DNA of 64,000 nt from Sequoia sempervirens. Lineage: Eukaryota > Streptophyta > Pinopsida > Cupressales > Cupressaceae. Positions 34,875-47,855 of this stretch are shown piece by piece. The notes under the pieces are model-generated. The model was not told where the DNA came from. It did not search any database and saw nothing but the letters and a program-made list of their open reading frames with translations. How positions within the stretch are numbered: the first letter of the stretch is position 1; every line of letters starts with the position of its first letter. The position numbers were made by a program, and so were the translations under genes. The DNA is taken from assembly GCA_007258455.2 (NCBI GenBank), contig VDFB02047230.1, forward strand, positions 157,984,635 through 158,048,634, in the 5' to 3' direction.

Positions 34875-36440
34875 GTGGATTCAAGATTTTTCAAGGTTTT
34901 ACCCGAATTTTGAGTCAGTTTTCACAAACATTTCTTTTATTTTGAACGCTGTTGTGTTGAAATTGTTCCAATTATCTGTCAAAGTTTTCATAAATTCTGT
35001 GTATCCCATATATCAAACAGTCCAGGAAAATGCATTCGTGCCAGTGATACATAAATTTCTATTGAAAATTGTTGATCACTCAATTTGGTGGTTATTGAGG
35101 TTTGCCAAAATGACATATAAATACTTGGGATTCAATGTGGCATCTATTATTCAAAATGATTTGGCGGGAGTTAAAAGATACAAAATTGGGGCATATTGAC
35201 TTACAAGATTTTTTGAAGAGAATGAACGCAGACATTAGATCTTCTATGGCAGAGAAAACTTTGCAAGCGTGCTTGCTCATGCGGGAGGTTACCCACCAGT
35301 AGTTCAATGCCTTGACTTAGTCCTTGATTGTGTTAAAAATTATCATGCTTACTCTAGGGAGGTGAGAACAGTAGATGGTGTGGTGATAGCAAGATTGGAT
35401 GTTGAGTCAATAGACACTACCTTCAAACTGCCTGTACAAGATGAATTTGTAGATATGTTTGTAGAAATACAATGGAGCTAGTACTTGGATAAGAAAGGTT
35501 GGTGTCTCACAAGCATAGCCAAGCATTGGTTGACAAAAGAGAAGAAAGGGAAATCTCATATCCATAAAACATTACAGAGGTCTCATTTCAAAGATGACAT
35601 ACTAGACATGATTACATTGCTTCACAGAGTAGAATTTTTGAGAGATGGAAGTGCCAGTTTATTTGGGTTACTTGCAATGAATCACGATATATAGATTGGG
35701 TAAAACTAATAAGTGATAGCGTACATGATCAACTCGTAAATTTCTTTAAGAAGTATCAGTTTCATATGTTCTCATATTTGTTCTATGCCATAGCAAGTAC
35801 TCAAACAGTATGGCCAGGATTGGGGACTTCTGGAACTTTCACAAACAGCACTAGGCATATGATTATTATCCTCAACTTCAAGAGGAGTGTGGAAACAAGG
35901 ATTACAGACGGGTCAATGATGCATTTTGTAACCACAATGTCAAAGAGGATAAATAGTAATCCCGAAACGAGAATTTCTTAGGAAGCAACACAACTCATTA
36001 TGCAGTTTGGTAGCTTCTTCATCTAATTTGACAAATTAACATATGTCAGAATTGGGGGGTTTGAAAGCACTTCGTACAAATTGCCTAGGTATGTCAACGA
36101 TTATATCATACTCTTGGAAGTCTGCAAGCAAATGGCTCATGTGAGCAAGAAATGCCATGATTAGAACAAAGTAGGGTACACTTTTCCTGTACATCTAACC
36201 TACTACACGTGTAAAACTCATGAAGATGCTAGGAATTTCAACAAAATTATTTCTAAATTCAGTTTTCCTATATTTTGATTTTGGTAAGAAAGATGAGGCG
36301 AATAATGCTATTGCCATGTGGAAAGCCTGCTTGAATATCACTATAATTCCTAATGGAAAGGCCATCTCTCTTACAATCACCAGATTTAGAATTTCAAGGC
36401 AAAAAATCCAACAAAAGATGAAACAAGTGTACATGAGCTG
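34875..36440 (+). pseudogene. Decayed unidentified protein gene, retroelement-like
   Basis: Consecutive plus-strand frames look protein-like and connect through stops and shifts. They are 35,269-35,481 (with RTVDGVVIARLDVESIDTTF), 35,485-35,694 (GWCLTSIAKHWLTKEKKGKS, then HFKDDILDMITLLHRVEF), about 35,700-35,830 (SYLFYAIASTQT) and about 36,000-36,220 (TYVRIGGFEST, then LPRYVNDYIILLEVCKQMAHV). The amino-acid usage and mixed hydrophobic pattern are unlike random AT-rich frames. I do not recognise the family. A transposon-encoded gag-like or plant mobile-domain-like protein is possible. Confidence 0.45.
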
Positions 36441-38100
36441 AACGAGAAAGAGACGGGTGTAAGAGGTGCACTAATTTAAAATTTGTCATTTTCCCTGGAT
36501 AGCGTATTGTTTGTAAAACAAACTATTTTCATATTAACGCATTTTTATGATGTAAATTTGTTTAATACACTCTTCAAGGAACGATTACATAGGAAAAACA
36601 ATTTCATTTTTGTAACCTACATATAGGCCGGCGGGTGATGTTTAAAGGATCTCTTGGCAATTTATGTTGACGATTGATCATTGTTTGAGAGAAGTTTTGT
36701 AAATTTGGAGGTTTCCTATATTTCCATATAGATTGTGTATAGAATTGATGAAAGAGACTTTGAACTCATTTTTTTTTTTTTTTTGGAAGATGAATACAAA
36801 AAAATTGGTAAACTTTGGGCCATATTTTCTAGAGTTGTCTTATGTTGAATGTTCAATTTTATTTTCTGACACCATTTTGTGTGAGGCATTGGTATCTTTT
36901 ATTTATCTTTTGGCTCATCATTTGAATGTGCTTTTTCTTACGTTAGAGAACTTTAATGGTGATTTGAGATTTTTAGTTAAGATTTTTGCAAAATAGGTAG
37001 TTGTGGGACTTTGTGCTTGCTCTTAATTAGATTCATTTTCAAAAAATACCTTCCTTCAAGTTAAAAGCATACCATTTACTCATTCCAAGTTTTATCTTAA
37101 GAGGGAATTGCTCCTTTAAAACATAGAAAAAGGTTGTTTATTTGATTGCAACCTATCCAACTATTAGTAGATTTGTCACTGGGCAAGTCATACACAAAAA
37201 ACTAGTGACATTTGTTTATTAACAAATTTTTGGCAAATCCACTAGGGATCGAAATAGACATCATTTCAATTGCCTTATTTGAGCAAGAAGAGGAATTGAC
37301 TTAATTGTATTCCAAAAACATTTTAGCCCATTCTTGCAGTCGAACATTAATTGGTTGGAGATAGAAGAGGAGGAGGATATTATAACTGAGTGTTTCATGC
37401 AATCCTGAGTGACCAAAAGAACTTGGATCATTCCTTTAGGGAGCCTACTTATGGATTTGATCACCTTAAGGATGACCCCAACTCCCATGTTTCAATGGAG
37501 TATAAAGAGCAAGGGATGAATTAAAGTACACCCTTCTTGGAAGTGGAGTCTTGTCAATCTTGGCTAAGCCCCCAAAAGCTTTATACCTTGGGGAAGTGAA
37601 AGTGAAGTGGAGTCTTGTCAATCTTGGCTAAGCCCCCAATAGCTTTATACCATGGGGAAGTGAAAGTGGAGAGTGGGTTGCCCTCTCTTCTCAACTATTT
37701 GACATTTTTCTCTTTTGTCTATAGATTTAGTCTCATGTACCCTTGAGGTATTTAAAGGACTCCCTAACAACCTTGTTCATCCTAACCTAAGACATTCCAT
37801 TCACCCTCTTGTGATGCATCGGATAAAAAGTATTATGAGAAGTTACTATGTACTTCTGAGTGATAGAGGTAGAGCTTACTTTGGGAAAGGCTTAAGCCTC
37901 CAAGGTAATGGGTGCATAGGTGATACATGACCTTGTGTTCCCTAGCTACCCACTCCCTTGATAGATGATATTCTAGTGAGCTTGCAAGAGATGCCAATCC
38001 CACTTGAATAATTTAGAATTGTACAAGTGTTTACTGTGTCTTCTTGTGTAAAACTAGTGCACTCATATTAGTCTAAAATCTCATCAATACAAATTCTTTG
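36441..38100. other. Intergenic sequence with a 64-bp tandem duplication
   Basis: At 37,543-37,672 the phrase 'gtggagtcttgtcaatcttg' and the following text to 'ggggaagtgaaagtg' occur twice with a 64-bp period and four or fewer differences. A T-run lies at about 36,770-36,785. No coding region is recognised. Confidence 0.6.
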
Positions 38101-39095
38101 TTTGGTGTGCTTTCAATTCCCTCCCTTAATTAAGAAAATAAACCTTCATTCTAAACAAATCATCCAATATTTTCCTCTAAATCTCTCATTTATTCCTCCA
38201 ATTCAACCCTCTCAATCCCAAAATCCAAATTTCCTTCATCCTTCTAGTTTAGTGCCATCAACTTGTAAATCAATGCATACATGAGAAAATCAACACATTT
38301 GTAGATCAATGCATTCATAGGTTAGTGTTTTCATGGATCAACTCATTCACAAATCAATGCTTTTACATTTTGTTGTCTCCTTGTCCACTAATCCACATCC
38401 TAGTCCAACCTATTTCCTTTCTATCCAAATCCACTTTCACCCTTCATCTTAATCCTTAAATCCCATTCTTCTAATCTTCAATCCACTTCTAATCTATTAT
38501 CCTCTTCCAAAATCAAAATCCAACTTTCTTAATCAACCTTTCATACATTGTCCCATTCTTCTTATCCCCTATCCACTTCTACTCCATTATCCTGATTTTC
38601 ATCCTCTTCCACAATCAAATTCTAACCTTTCTAATTAACCATTCATCTATCATCCCATTCTTCTAATTTCAATGCTCATCCAAAATCAATCTCATAGTAT
38701 CCTCTTCCAAACACTATCCCATAACTTGATCAAACAATTTTATCTTCTATTCTCAGATCCAATTATGCCTATTCCTTACTCCAAAGCATGCTACCATAAA
38801 TTCTCATCCAAATCAAGATCAAAGTATTCCTTCCACTCCATCTCATGGTCTCCTCTCATCTCAAGATCAAAGCAACCATTCTACTCCATCTCATGATCTC
38901 CTTCCATCTCAAAATCCAATCACCCCTCCTAATCATCCTCATGATCTTAATCCTTCTCAAGATCCCATCACCTCAATCGAACATACCCATGAACCTCACA
39001 CCTATCAAATTGGTTCATCTATATGCGAAGGAGAGGATTCACTACTCCCAAGTCCCAAGACAAACAAGGTCTAAAGGGAGCTAATTGCCCTCAAT
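38101..39095 (+). pseudogene. G-poor, Pro/Ser/Asn-rich gag-like remnant
   Basis: The plus strand is strikingly poor in G and rich in C, T and A. Short frames give Pro-, Ser-, His- and Gln-rich peptides. Near the end one frame reads SQNPITPPNHPHDLNPSQDP, then TYQIGSSICEGEDSLLPS and QTRSKGSNCPQSPQ. This resembles the low-complexity part of plant Gypsy gag-like ORFs such as the one at 54,536. The frame is broken many times and the assignment is tentative. Confidence 0.3.
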
Positions 39096-40490
39096 CACCT
39101 CAATGACAAAGGTTAAAAGATGGGATGACAAACAAAGGAAAAGCTAATCTACGTTTTTAGATTTTCAGGATAATGGACTTCAAAAATTGGATGAACAAAC
39201 ATAGAGGTCTTAGATAACGAATTGACTGGCTCTCGGCTAGAGACGCCATCACGGGTCAAGGACAACAACACAACTTGTTGGCGTCCTTGTGGCACACTGG
39301 CATCTTGTATGGACAAAGAGTAGAATTCACAACCTTAAACACATAGGGTGTGTTAACAACCCAAGAACTTTAATCCAACAATTTAACTAGAAATGACATA
39401 ATGGTATAAATGCATAAAAATATAACTAGCACAACAAGAAGAATACTATAAATGAAAGATAAACTAACGACGAATGAAATGACAAGCAAAGGGTAGTAGA
39501 AATCCAACTCACCATAGGTCCAGCCTCCCACAAGCTCCACACGAACAAGGTATGTACACACATGGAGATGAGAAAATGTCGGGTTGTGTTTTAGAGTTTT
39601 CCTTTGCCAAACCCTTGCTTTGGTGTTTCCACCTCCACAAACATCTAGATAGACCACAATAGAGAAAAGATGATAAAGGAAAAAGTAGACAAACATATAG
39701 AAAGCAAAGAAAATCTATCTGCTAACTATAATATTGATAATGCAAATGCAATATAAGTAACAAGGAATTACCCTCCCTTATACAAGCTTGAAGAAGTCGA
39801 AAGGAAGGACTAGAGCTTCAAGAGCATGATACCGACATGCAAGAATGATGTAGAACTTGAAACTTGCAAGAAAGTGGTGTAGAGAGAATGGAAAGAGTGA
39901 AGTGAATAGAATTGAGAGAATGAAGGTTGGAATGTGAGAGAGTTTGAATGGAATGAGAAGGTGAGTTTAAAAATGAGGTTTCTAAGGCAAAAGAGATGTT
40001 TTCGAACATATCTGCAATCATAGGAAGTGTTACAATTCACAAATGCCGCAAAATGTAACATCCCAACGTCCACTAACCCAAGAATCTATCAGGGATGTTC
40101 ACACGAGGTAGACATTTGCATGACACGGAAGTGTCCTAGTCAAAATTCCCTTCATCGATGGAAAACGACAAAGTATAGATAGGACAAGGGGCTTATGATG
40201 ACAAGTTTTAACATTATTAATTTTATAAGGCTAAAGTAGGGGTATGTTATGGGAAATTGGACTAGGGTGCAATTTTATGGCATAACACTATATTTATCCA
40301 ATTCAGTTTCTTCCAAGAACCTCTAATATCTTCCACCTCCTATCCCCATCAAAATAGAATCACATATTTCTTCCAAAACAAGTATCACATTAGCAAGTAA
40401 ATTTATCAAAACATACACTATCAAGGCAAAGGGCTAGGTCTTCACGAGCAAGGCATCTTAGAACCCCTTCATATCAAAGATCCACATTCT
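39096..40490. other. Transition region between two G-poor blocks
   Basis: Base composition becomes more even here. 'aaacaaggtctaaagggagc' at about 39,065 resembles 'aaacagggtctaaagggagt' at about 46,815, which lies before a polypurine tract, so this may be retroelement sequence. A hydrophobic minus-strand frame at 39,370-39,696 has no recognised domain. Confidence 0.3.
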
Positions 40491-41335
40491 CATGGTCTTG
40501 ACTACAAAAATCATGCTCAAGACACATGTATTCCTCCCAAGTCTTAAATCCTTTCATCTAAATCTAAACATCCCTATCCCCCATCTTCCAAATCTATTTT
40601 GGGCCTTTATGTCCCAAAGTACATTTCTTCCTCATCTACATCCATCAAGTCTTTATGTCCCAAATCCAAATCCAAATCCAAATCCCTTCCATCCATCTTT
40701 GGTTCTTACATCTCTCAATCCATCACCCCACCACCTTTAGCTCAACAACTCCTAAGTCCAACACTCTATTACCTCAAATACCCAATCAATATCAACAAAC
40801 ACACATCATTGAATTCCTTTCAGCATGTTCCCTCAATTAACCCATCCGTAAAATGTACAAAACATTCCTCTACACACACCCACATCATTGCTATTGGAAA
40901 ATTCAAATGCTAATTCTCAAATACATAAGGCAAAAGTCCACACAAATCTAAAGATCACCACGATCCCTAAGAGAGACATGCTAAAACAAAGAAAAACACG
41001 ATCCAAAAACAAGTTAAATTCAAAAGGCCACAAAGACCCATGAATAAAAAACTCACAAACAAAAACCATGTAAGTTCTCAAACAAACAAAAGAGACAATG
41101 CATCCCAAAGCACAATCCAAATTGGTATCCAAATTTTCTCCTCCAAAAGCTTTGTCCATTTCTAAGTCCTCCAATCTTCCATCTAAGAATCTCTCATCTT
41201 CCCAATCTATTTTGGGCCCTTGTATCCCAAAATCCATTATCCAAAGTCCATCATTTAATCAATCTATTTTGGGCTTCAATGTCCCAAAATCTACCTCCAC
41301 TCCTCCATCTAACTCTCAAAATACAAAATAAATTT
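40491..41335 (+). pseudogene. Low-complexity Pro/Ser-rich ORF remnant with SILGxxxPKS peptide repeat
   Basis: The peptide pattern SILG-x-x-(V/I)-PKS/Y occurs at about 40,594 (SILGLYVPKY), 41,206 (SILGPCIPKS) and 41,263 (SILGFNVPKS). The last two are exactly 57 bp (19 codons) apart in one frame, with Ser/Pro/Gln-rich spacers. A hexamer run, (CAAATC) about four times, lies at 40,661-40,684 and gives a NPNPNP or KSKSKS peptide depending on frame. The reading frame changes between copies. The block may be a gag-like spacer region; no catalytic domain is visible. Confidence 0.35.
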
Positions 41336-42560
41336 CTACTCCGCAACCCCATTACCCCTCAAGGTGTGTGCCAATGTTGACCTTAAAAAAATAACATCCA
41401 TTGTCCTCCAACACTCCATTCCTTATCCAACATGCATTTCCATCATTTCATCCCTTTACTTCAATCCTTTGCATAAATCCTTATCCTTTTCCATCTTGCT
41501 ATCCATTTCATCAGCCTTGCCATCATTCTAGCAATTTCTATAAACATATCTCCAATCATCATGACTCTTTGTAGCACCTCCTCAAGGGATACTATTCGCA
41601 AAAATAGATGCTTGAGTTTTTCCTCCATTTCCCTTTACTCGATCCACTATCTTCCAAATCTGCTTATCCACATCCTTATCCTCATCCATTTCCATCCATA
41701 TTATTCCAAACATTCAAAAAAAGGTAAAGAAAAATAATCCATCCAATAGTGAAAACCACTTCTCTTGGCATCTTGGGAAAATACCATGATGAAAACTTGG
41801 AAAATAGGAACCATGTGTAATTCCCCATCCTCTTACACTCTACACTTAGAGGCAAATAGGAATCATGTGTAATTCCCCATCCTCTTTCACTCTACACTTA
41901 GAGGCAAGCTTTGTCCATGTTATCCTAGCTACTACATCTTATCCACATCCTCCAATATCTTTCATTCCATCTCCTTCCTCCCATTCTATCCAATCATTCT
42001 CCCTTTTTTCCTTTCATCTTGATAAAGACTAGGAAAAATATCCATGCATGCTTTAGACATTAAAAGCCTTAATTTCTCTACTATCTTACCCCCCTTGCAC
42101 ACATCCTCCCATCTCATGCATTCTTTACCACCTGTTATCCTCAATGCCACTACATCTAGTGTGGAGCATCTCATTCCTTTGCAACATAGTCCTTGGAGCT
42201 CCATCACATCCTCCATCTTTTATAATCCTATTTGCTATCACCATCCATCCAATCAACCCCCCTATCTCCTACATAAACAATCCTCCATCTTTATATCTTT
42301 GTCTCAAGACTTCTTTCTCCCTTGTTATTGGTTCCCATCAATTCCACTATCCTAACCATCATATTTGGTATAATCCTCATGTAATCCAATCCCATACAAT
42401 CCATTAATCCTTTCTCTATCCCTCCAATCCAAACATCCCAAATCAATCCACCCAAATGTTATCAATCATAATCCATACAATTCGATTATACAATCTAGCC
42501 AATCATCATTAATCATCCATAAGTTTTAACCCAAATCAATTGATAATCATACTAGGTCTC
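41336..42560 (+). other. Pyrimidine-rich block with a 52-bp tandem duplication
   Basis: G is scarce on the plus strand throughout. At 41,802-41,904 the phrase 'aaataggaaNcatgtgtaat' through 'cactctacacttagaggcaa' occurs twice with a 52-bp period. Short Ser/Pro/Leu-rich frames are present without recognised domains. Confidence 0.6.
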
Positions 42561-45500
42561 AAAATCATTCCTCCACTTCCTAAAGAAAAATAGCAATCAC
42601 AAGGCCAAGGTTGTCATCATGCAAGTGAAATCAACTCATCAACAAAATATGAAGGGATAATGACCAACTCTACAAGAGTGGGTTAGATCTTTTATGCTTC
42701 AAGCTCAACTTAGACTCGAGAGGGTATTCCTAGGGGTATACATTAACAAGCATTAGAATCACATAAAATGATTAATGAAAAGACAAGGACAACCAAACCC
42801 AACTTGAAGTCTTGGTCCCAAAGGTTGTCACTAGACCAAGGACAACTACATATAACCCCTATATAGTTGATATAGTTGTACACACATAACCCACACATAA
42901 TATATTTGTTTGAAGCTCAATGAAAATAGATCCCTGGTTATATCACTAGGTTATGCATGTATAGAAACTAATCCTACTATGCTATTGGCTTGTGTTTGAT
43001 GGTGTGAGATTGTAGACTGATCTTAGACCGGTGCCTATCTATTGGGCAACAAAGTCACAACATCGAGAAGAGAGAAAATAGGAAAGGGAGAATATGCAAC
43101 TATGTATTAACATTCACCAATGGATATAAAACCTTGTAGTAGAACATACTTAGTAATCTAGACACAACCACATATATTCATACATAAAAATGAGAAGGAT
43201 TATTACAAGCCTTGTAATGTCTTCAAATTATTGTCACAATGTTAAATTCATACTAACAAATTTGGCAAGAAAAAATCTCTTGTTGCAACTAAAAAAACCT
43301 TCCTAATACATACAAAATGCCGTGGAGACATTTTGCAACAAAATCTCATAACAATATTAATCTTCTTCTATTCCACGAATATGCAATTTCACAATAAAAT
43401 GGACTACAATGTTAACGGATTCCCTGCAACTTCCTTGGTGTGTGAAAGACACACAACGAACCAATCCCTCAACTTAAAAATAAGACAAAAATCTAATATA
43501 TACATCAAGGCGTCCAACCCTAATCGTTGCACACTATATCAATTAAAAAATGGATGGTAGATGACAAATCACACCAAAAATGGACACTACAGATTAAAAG
43601 ATGTGTTCTGCAATAAAAAGTTGTTTAGGGAGCGATGCCATTCATGCAAGTAGATGAAACAAAAGGCACATTCATCAATAATGATAGTGAGTGAATTTGA
43701 AATTTGCAAAGAAACACCCCAAGTAACAAGAAACCATCATGCCATTAATTCCTGGTTGGTGAAAGGTACCAACTGCACTTCGATTTTCATATAAAATCCA
43801 TCTTAGAAGCAATCACAAAAATTAGGATGATTGGATCAAAATTGGGAATTTTAGCCCTATCAAGATCTTGCAGGAACTTCAGGTTCAAGTGCATTTGCAC
43901 CTTCGGGAGATACATCTGGTTCACATTGGATCTGCACTTATTAACATGCACGGTTCAATAGAAGTCCTACAAGTGACGTCAACAAGGGGTGATTTCAACA
44001 TGACATCAACAAAATAGGGTGAGAAAAACTAGGGGATTTTGGATATAATGACATCATGATGATATAAGAAGAATGATATGGATTTGGAAACTAAGGATAT
44101 GGTGATGTCACGATGACATAAGTATAGTGGGATGACACCAATATGATGCCATCAAGTACGGATGCAGGGAAATGATGTGGAACTGGCTTGTGGGAGAAGT
44201 CATTTGAATTGGATGAAAGAATCTAGAAAGGGGAAGTTTAAATGGCAAATGAAAGTTCGTAAAATGAAGGACGTGAGGAAAATGAAATGAATCGATTGGA
44301 CTAGTGCACTTAAAAGGAGATGTTCACTTGGAAATGCTTGCAATGAGGAAGATGACATAAGCATTGCGAGAAGATGGGCTTCATTTGTCCACAAGATTTT
44401 TTTTAGTCAATTTCGGAATGCACTGTTGGGAAAGTGGAAAATGTGGAAAATTCGTCTAGATATAGAATGAGTTGGTTCACATGAAAATGCCTACAAATAT
44501 TCAGATGGCGTGAACTTTCCTCCAAAGAAGAAAATTTGAAGTGAACTAGATAGAAAGTAGTGAAGAGGTGAAGTTCAGATGGAAGATGGATTCCTGCAAA
44601 ACCGATAGTCATTTTTATCATCTAAGACCTTTGTGGGAATATCAAGCAGGATTGCACATTTGTAGGGAAATCCAATAAGATAGGACATTGCGTGTTGAAT
44701 GGACTAAACCAGATGGAGGGACAAAACCCACGAGACCATAACTTTCATTCCTTAGTGAATTTTACAAAACAAAAGAAAATTGGGGTTAATTTTCTATGCG
44801 CTAACCAACTACGCAAAGATTTTTTGATAAAATACTAACCATGATTGATTTCTTAGATCGGTTATAAGCTTGTGAAAAATGGCTAAGGCACAAAAAGGGG
44901 AAGGGACTCAAGAAAAAGGCAATTGCAATTTTGAGTCCCAATAATGGCTTTGGTTAGAGACACGTGTCTCTTGTAAGTACAACAAGAATCCAAAACCTCT
45001 AGACAAGCCAAAATGAGGAACAAAGGACGGGATTGACCCATAAAGGACAACAATAATATGTACAAGACAAGACAATATTTACAAGGAGAAAAACAACTGA
45101 CAATCAATAACATAAAGGCACATGAATTTGAAGGTATGGTTGCACAAAATTTCCACATTATTTTGTAGGTCAAACCTTGCATGTATACCCATGACACTTG
45201 GCCATGCACAAGTTGCTTCATCCACTTACCTTTGTTAAAGACAAGCCTGTTGAAGGAACTAATTTCCCTCAACCCAAAATTGTCGTTCACAAATCTACAG
45301 TAAACACAACCTTCTTACATGCACAAAATTGTGATTTCCACAAAGAGAGTGAAGACATGTTCCACCATTGACCCTGCCATTATATGGCAACCAAAAAATA
45401 TATGTCGCCACACTGGCATGCATTACATTCTTTATATTGATAACAACTGGGGGCAACAATTGAAAACTCAGATCAACACCACACAAAACCATGGTATTTT

Positions 45501-46036
45501 AATACTCGTTGACCTTCAAAGGTGAATTGAGACAAAAAGAGAAAACATCCAATTCACATGGAAAATAAAAACATGTTTCTTCATTATGTTGATCTGTAGA
45601 AGGAAACTCATCTTCTAGCAAATTAAACTAAAAAATTTAAAGCTCAAGCATAAAAGAAACTTGAGCAATAGGTTGATCATCAATATGGATAACATGTTGT
45701 TGCTCAAAGCTATCACAAGATGCATGTTGGGCTCAAGTGAAACTCTCAAACTCAGACACAATGTCATCCACACCATAGGAAGCTACATCTTCATTACAAA
45801 GGAAAACTTCATATTCACTTTCACAGTCTTCTAGGACAATAGGCAATCAACATACCTTTGAATCAATTATGTTGATGAAATCTCCATTAGCGCAACCATT
45901 TATTTCATGAGACATTTCAAGTGAAGAAATACACTCTTCAAATTGTCTTTTCGTTTCAATCTTATCTCAACAATTTGTTGTGAAACATGTGCTGCAACAA
46001 TCAAATCTATGGCACACTTCATCTTCCACACCCAAC
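42561..46036. other. Intergenic sequence, no recognised gene
   Basis: Small frames occur on both strands (for example 44,883-45,290 minus) but show no motif I can name. A loose local echo, 'gatgacatNa' with 'gatgtca', lies at about 43,970-44,160. No LTR partner for the 46,869 LTR was found here. Confidence 0.4.
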
Positions 46037-46796
46037 TCAACAACACTTTTCATATGATCTGCTTGAAGTGCAATGTGCATGAGAAAGACAAGTTGTACAC
46101 CAAAGAAAAAGGATCTCATATGCATCCATACGATCACCTAACTCACATTCTTCAAGTGCAAACTCTTTAAAATCAATATCATTAGTTGTAAAAATACTCA
46201 TTTTTGCATTTTTATTTTCATGTACAATTTTTTCTAATCTATCGTGATGCAAACAATCATCAATCACTTCAAAATCAGAAAAAGGGACAAAATAAGGTAA
46301 GGGATTAAATGAGAAGACATCTTCTTGTTCACCACTTGCATTACCAACATGTGCATGCTTTGCATAATTGGCTACCTAGTCTAATACATTTGGTGAATCT
46401 CTTGCATACACATCTTCTTCACTATCCATACTACTACAACAAATAATAGCCATATTCCTCATTCTCAAGTTGTAGGTCATCATTGATTTCTTCATTACAA
46501 TCACCCATGCATGATTGATCCTATTGAAGGTCAATGCAAACACTATCATTTTCATATGTATTGTTGTCATATGGTGCATCGACACCTTCTTCTACCTGTC
46601 TATGAAAATAATCATCACTTGATATTGTGCTCTTACTTGATATATGTCCAAACAATCACTGTCATCAACAACAGGTTTACCTCCAACAACTTTTATTCTT
46701 GAGGATAATAATTTTTTCAATCATTTCCCTTCTCAAACCAACAATAAGATCAAGACGTCTATATGCATTGATTATTTCTTCACTCTCCATTTTAAA
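46037..46796 (-). pseudogene. Acidic antisense ORF remnant next to a 3' LTR
   Basis: Read on the minus strand from an ATG at about 46,788, the frames are protein-like and acidic: MESEEIINAYRRLDLIVGL, then YDNNTYENDSVCIDL, NEEINDDLQLENEEYGYY, DSEEDVYARDSPNVLD, VFSFNPLPYFVPFSDFEVID and LEECELGDRMDAYEILF. They are separated by stops and at least two frameshifts. The strand is opposite to the polypurine tract and LTR at 46,861-47,236. Some plant LTR elements (for example in the Tat group) carry extra antisense ORFs between pol and the 3' LTR. No known domain is recognised. Confidence 0.4.
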
Positions 46797-46860
46797 CTTA
46801 AGAATCCTATCCACAAACAGGGTCTAAAGGGAGTGAATTGCTACTCCCTAAGTTCATCTT

Positions 46861-46868
46861 AAGGGGGG
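46861..46868 (+). other. Polypurine tract preceding the LTR
   Basis: AAGGGGGG directly abuts the TGTTAG start of the LTR, as expected for the plus-strand primer of an LTR retroelement. It marks this LTR as a 3' LTR rather than a solo LTR. Confidence 0.7.
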
Positions 46869-47236
46869 TGTTAGAGTAATCGTGCATTAGCTAATAATTA
46901 ATTAATCTCTAGTTGATTATTAGCCTAATGCATTTCATGCACTTAAGCTAAACTTAGGAGTGTTTTTTTATGCTAACTGAAGTGAGCTATTATTAGATCA
47001 TTTTGTCTCATCACATTGGATGTTGGCACTTGTCATGATCTAATCCCTATCATTTAGGGTTTCTCCTATAAAGCATTCAACCCTTGTATTATCTTTCAGG
47101 AGATTTATGGAAGCTTTTCATTTTGTAAGTTTTTCTTATCGAGTAATAGAAAAATTTTATTTTGCAAAAATCTTGCATGGAAGGTGTTTTGTTTGTTGTT
47201 TGATCATATGTCTTCTGTTTATTCACAATTCTAACA
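46869..47236 (+). mobile_element. 3' LTR of a retrotransposon, 368 bp
   Basis: The LTR starts TGTTAG and ends CTAACA, a perfect 6-bp terminal inverted repeat. It is preceded by a polypurine tract. A TATA-like CTATAAAGC lies at about 47,068. The following 5 bp (gaaga) would be the target-site duplication, but the 5' end of the element is not visible in the window. Size and termini fit Copia-type LTRs. No primer-binding site follows, which agrees with a 3' LTR. Confidence 0.75.
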
Positions 47237-47855
47237 GAAGATTATCCTTTCTTATTTGGTGTGAATATTCTTACTAATTAAAAACTACATGTATATAAAT
47301 ACCCTAACATTGAATATAGGTTATTGATAGTGCCAACACAATCCTAATGTGCTTAGAAGAAATAGCATTTGTTCGTTTTCTTATTTTGTACCTTAAGAAA
47401 TTTGATTAAATATGATATTTTTCTCCATTAATTAATTAAATATCATATGACAAAAAATATGTATGAACTTTTAAATCAACATTTTGGATCACACTTCATG
47501 ATCCATTATTAGAATGAGGGAAAAAAATATGTTTCTGATTTATCTATATATTTATCCATAGCCACACTTTGCATATGGTAATCCTCTTCTAAGTGTATTA
47601 GGGCCTTAGTACATTCAAAATTCCATCCTTGACCAAGGTGTATAATAATTTTGTGCATTGAAAATAAATTATAAAAAAAAATTACAATGAAAATAATTAA
47701 TAATGTTTCTGTGACAATCTGATATTTATATAAAAATCAATAAAAATACCAAAATCTAAACTTTCAATGACATTTCCTTCAACATAGGTTTTTAATAATG
47801 CCTTGCAAGTTCCTTTATTTTCCATTGTGTAGGTATTGTTAGGGGCCAATTCGTA
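47237..47855. other. AT-rich intergenic sequence
   Basis: No gene, repeat unit or terminal structure is recognised. Confidence 0.4.

Noticed and set aside
39370..39696. 108-codon hydrophobic minus-strand frame resembling a membrane protein
   Set aside because: Hydrophobicity follows from T-rich antisense sequence, and there is no recognisable motif.
44883..45290. 135-codon minus-strand frame
   Set aside because: One of the longest random-like frames, but it has no motif and no start context, and it ends in repeat-like sequence.
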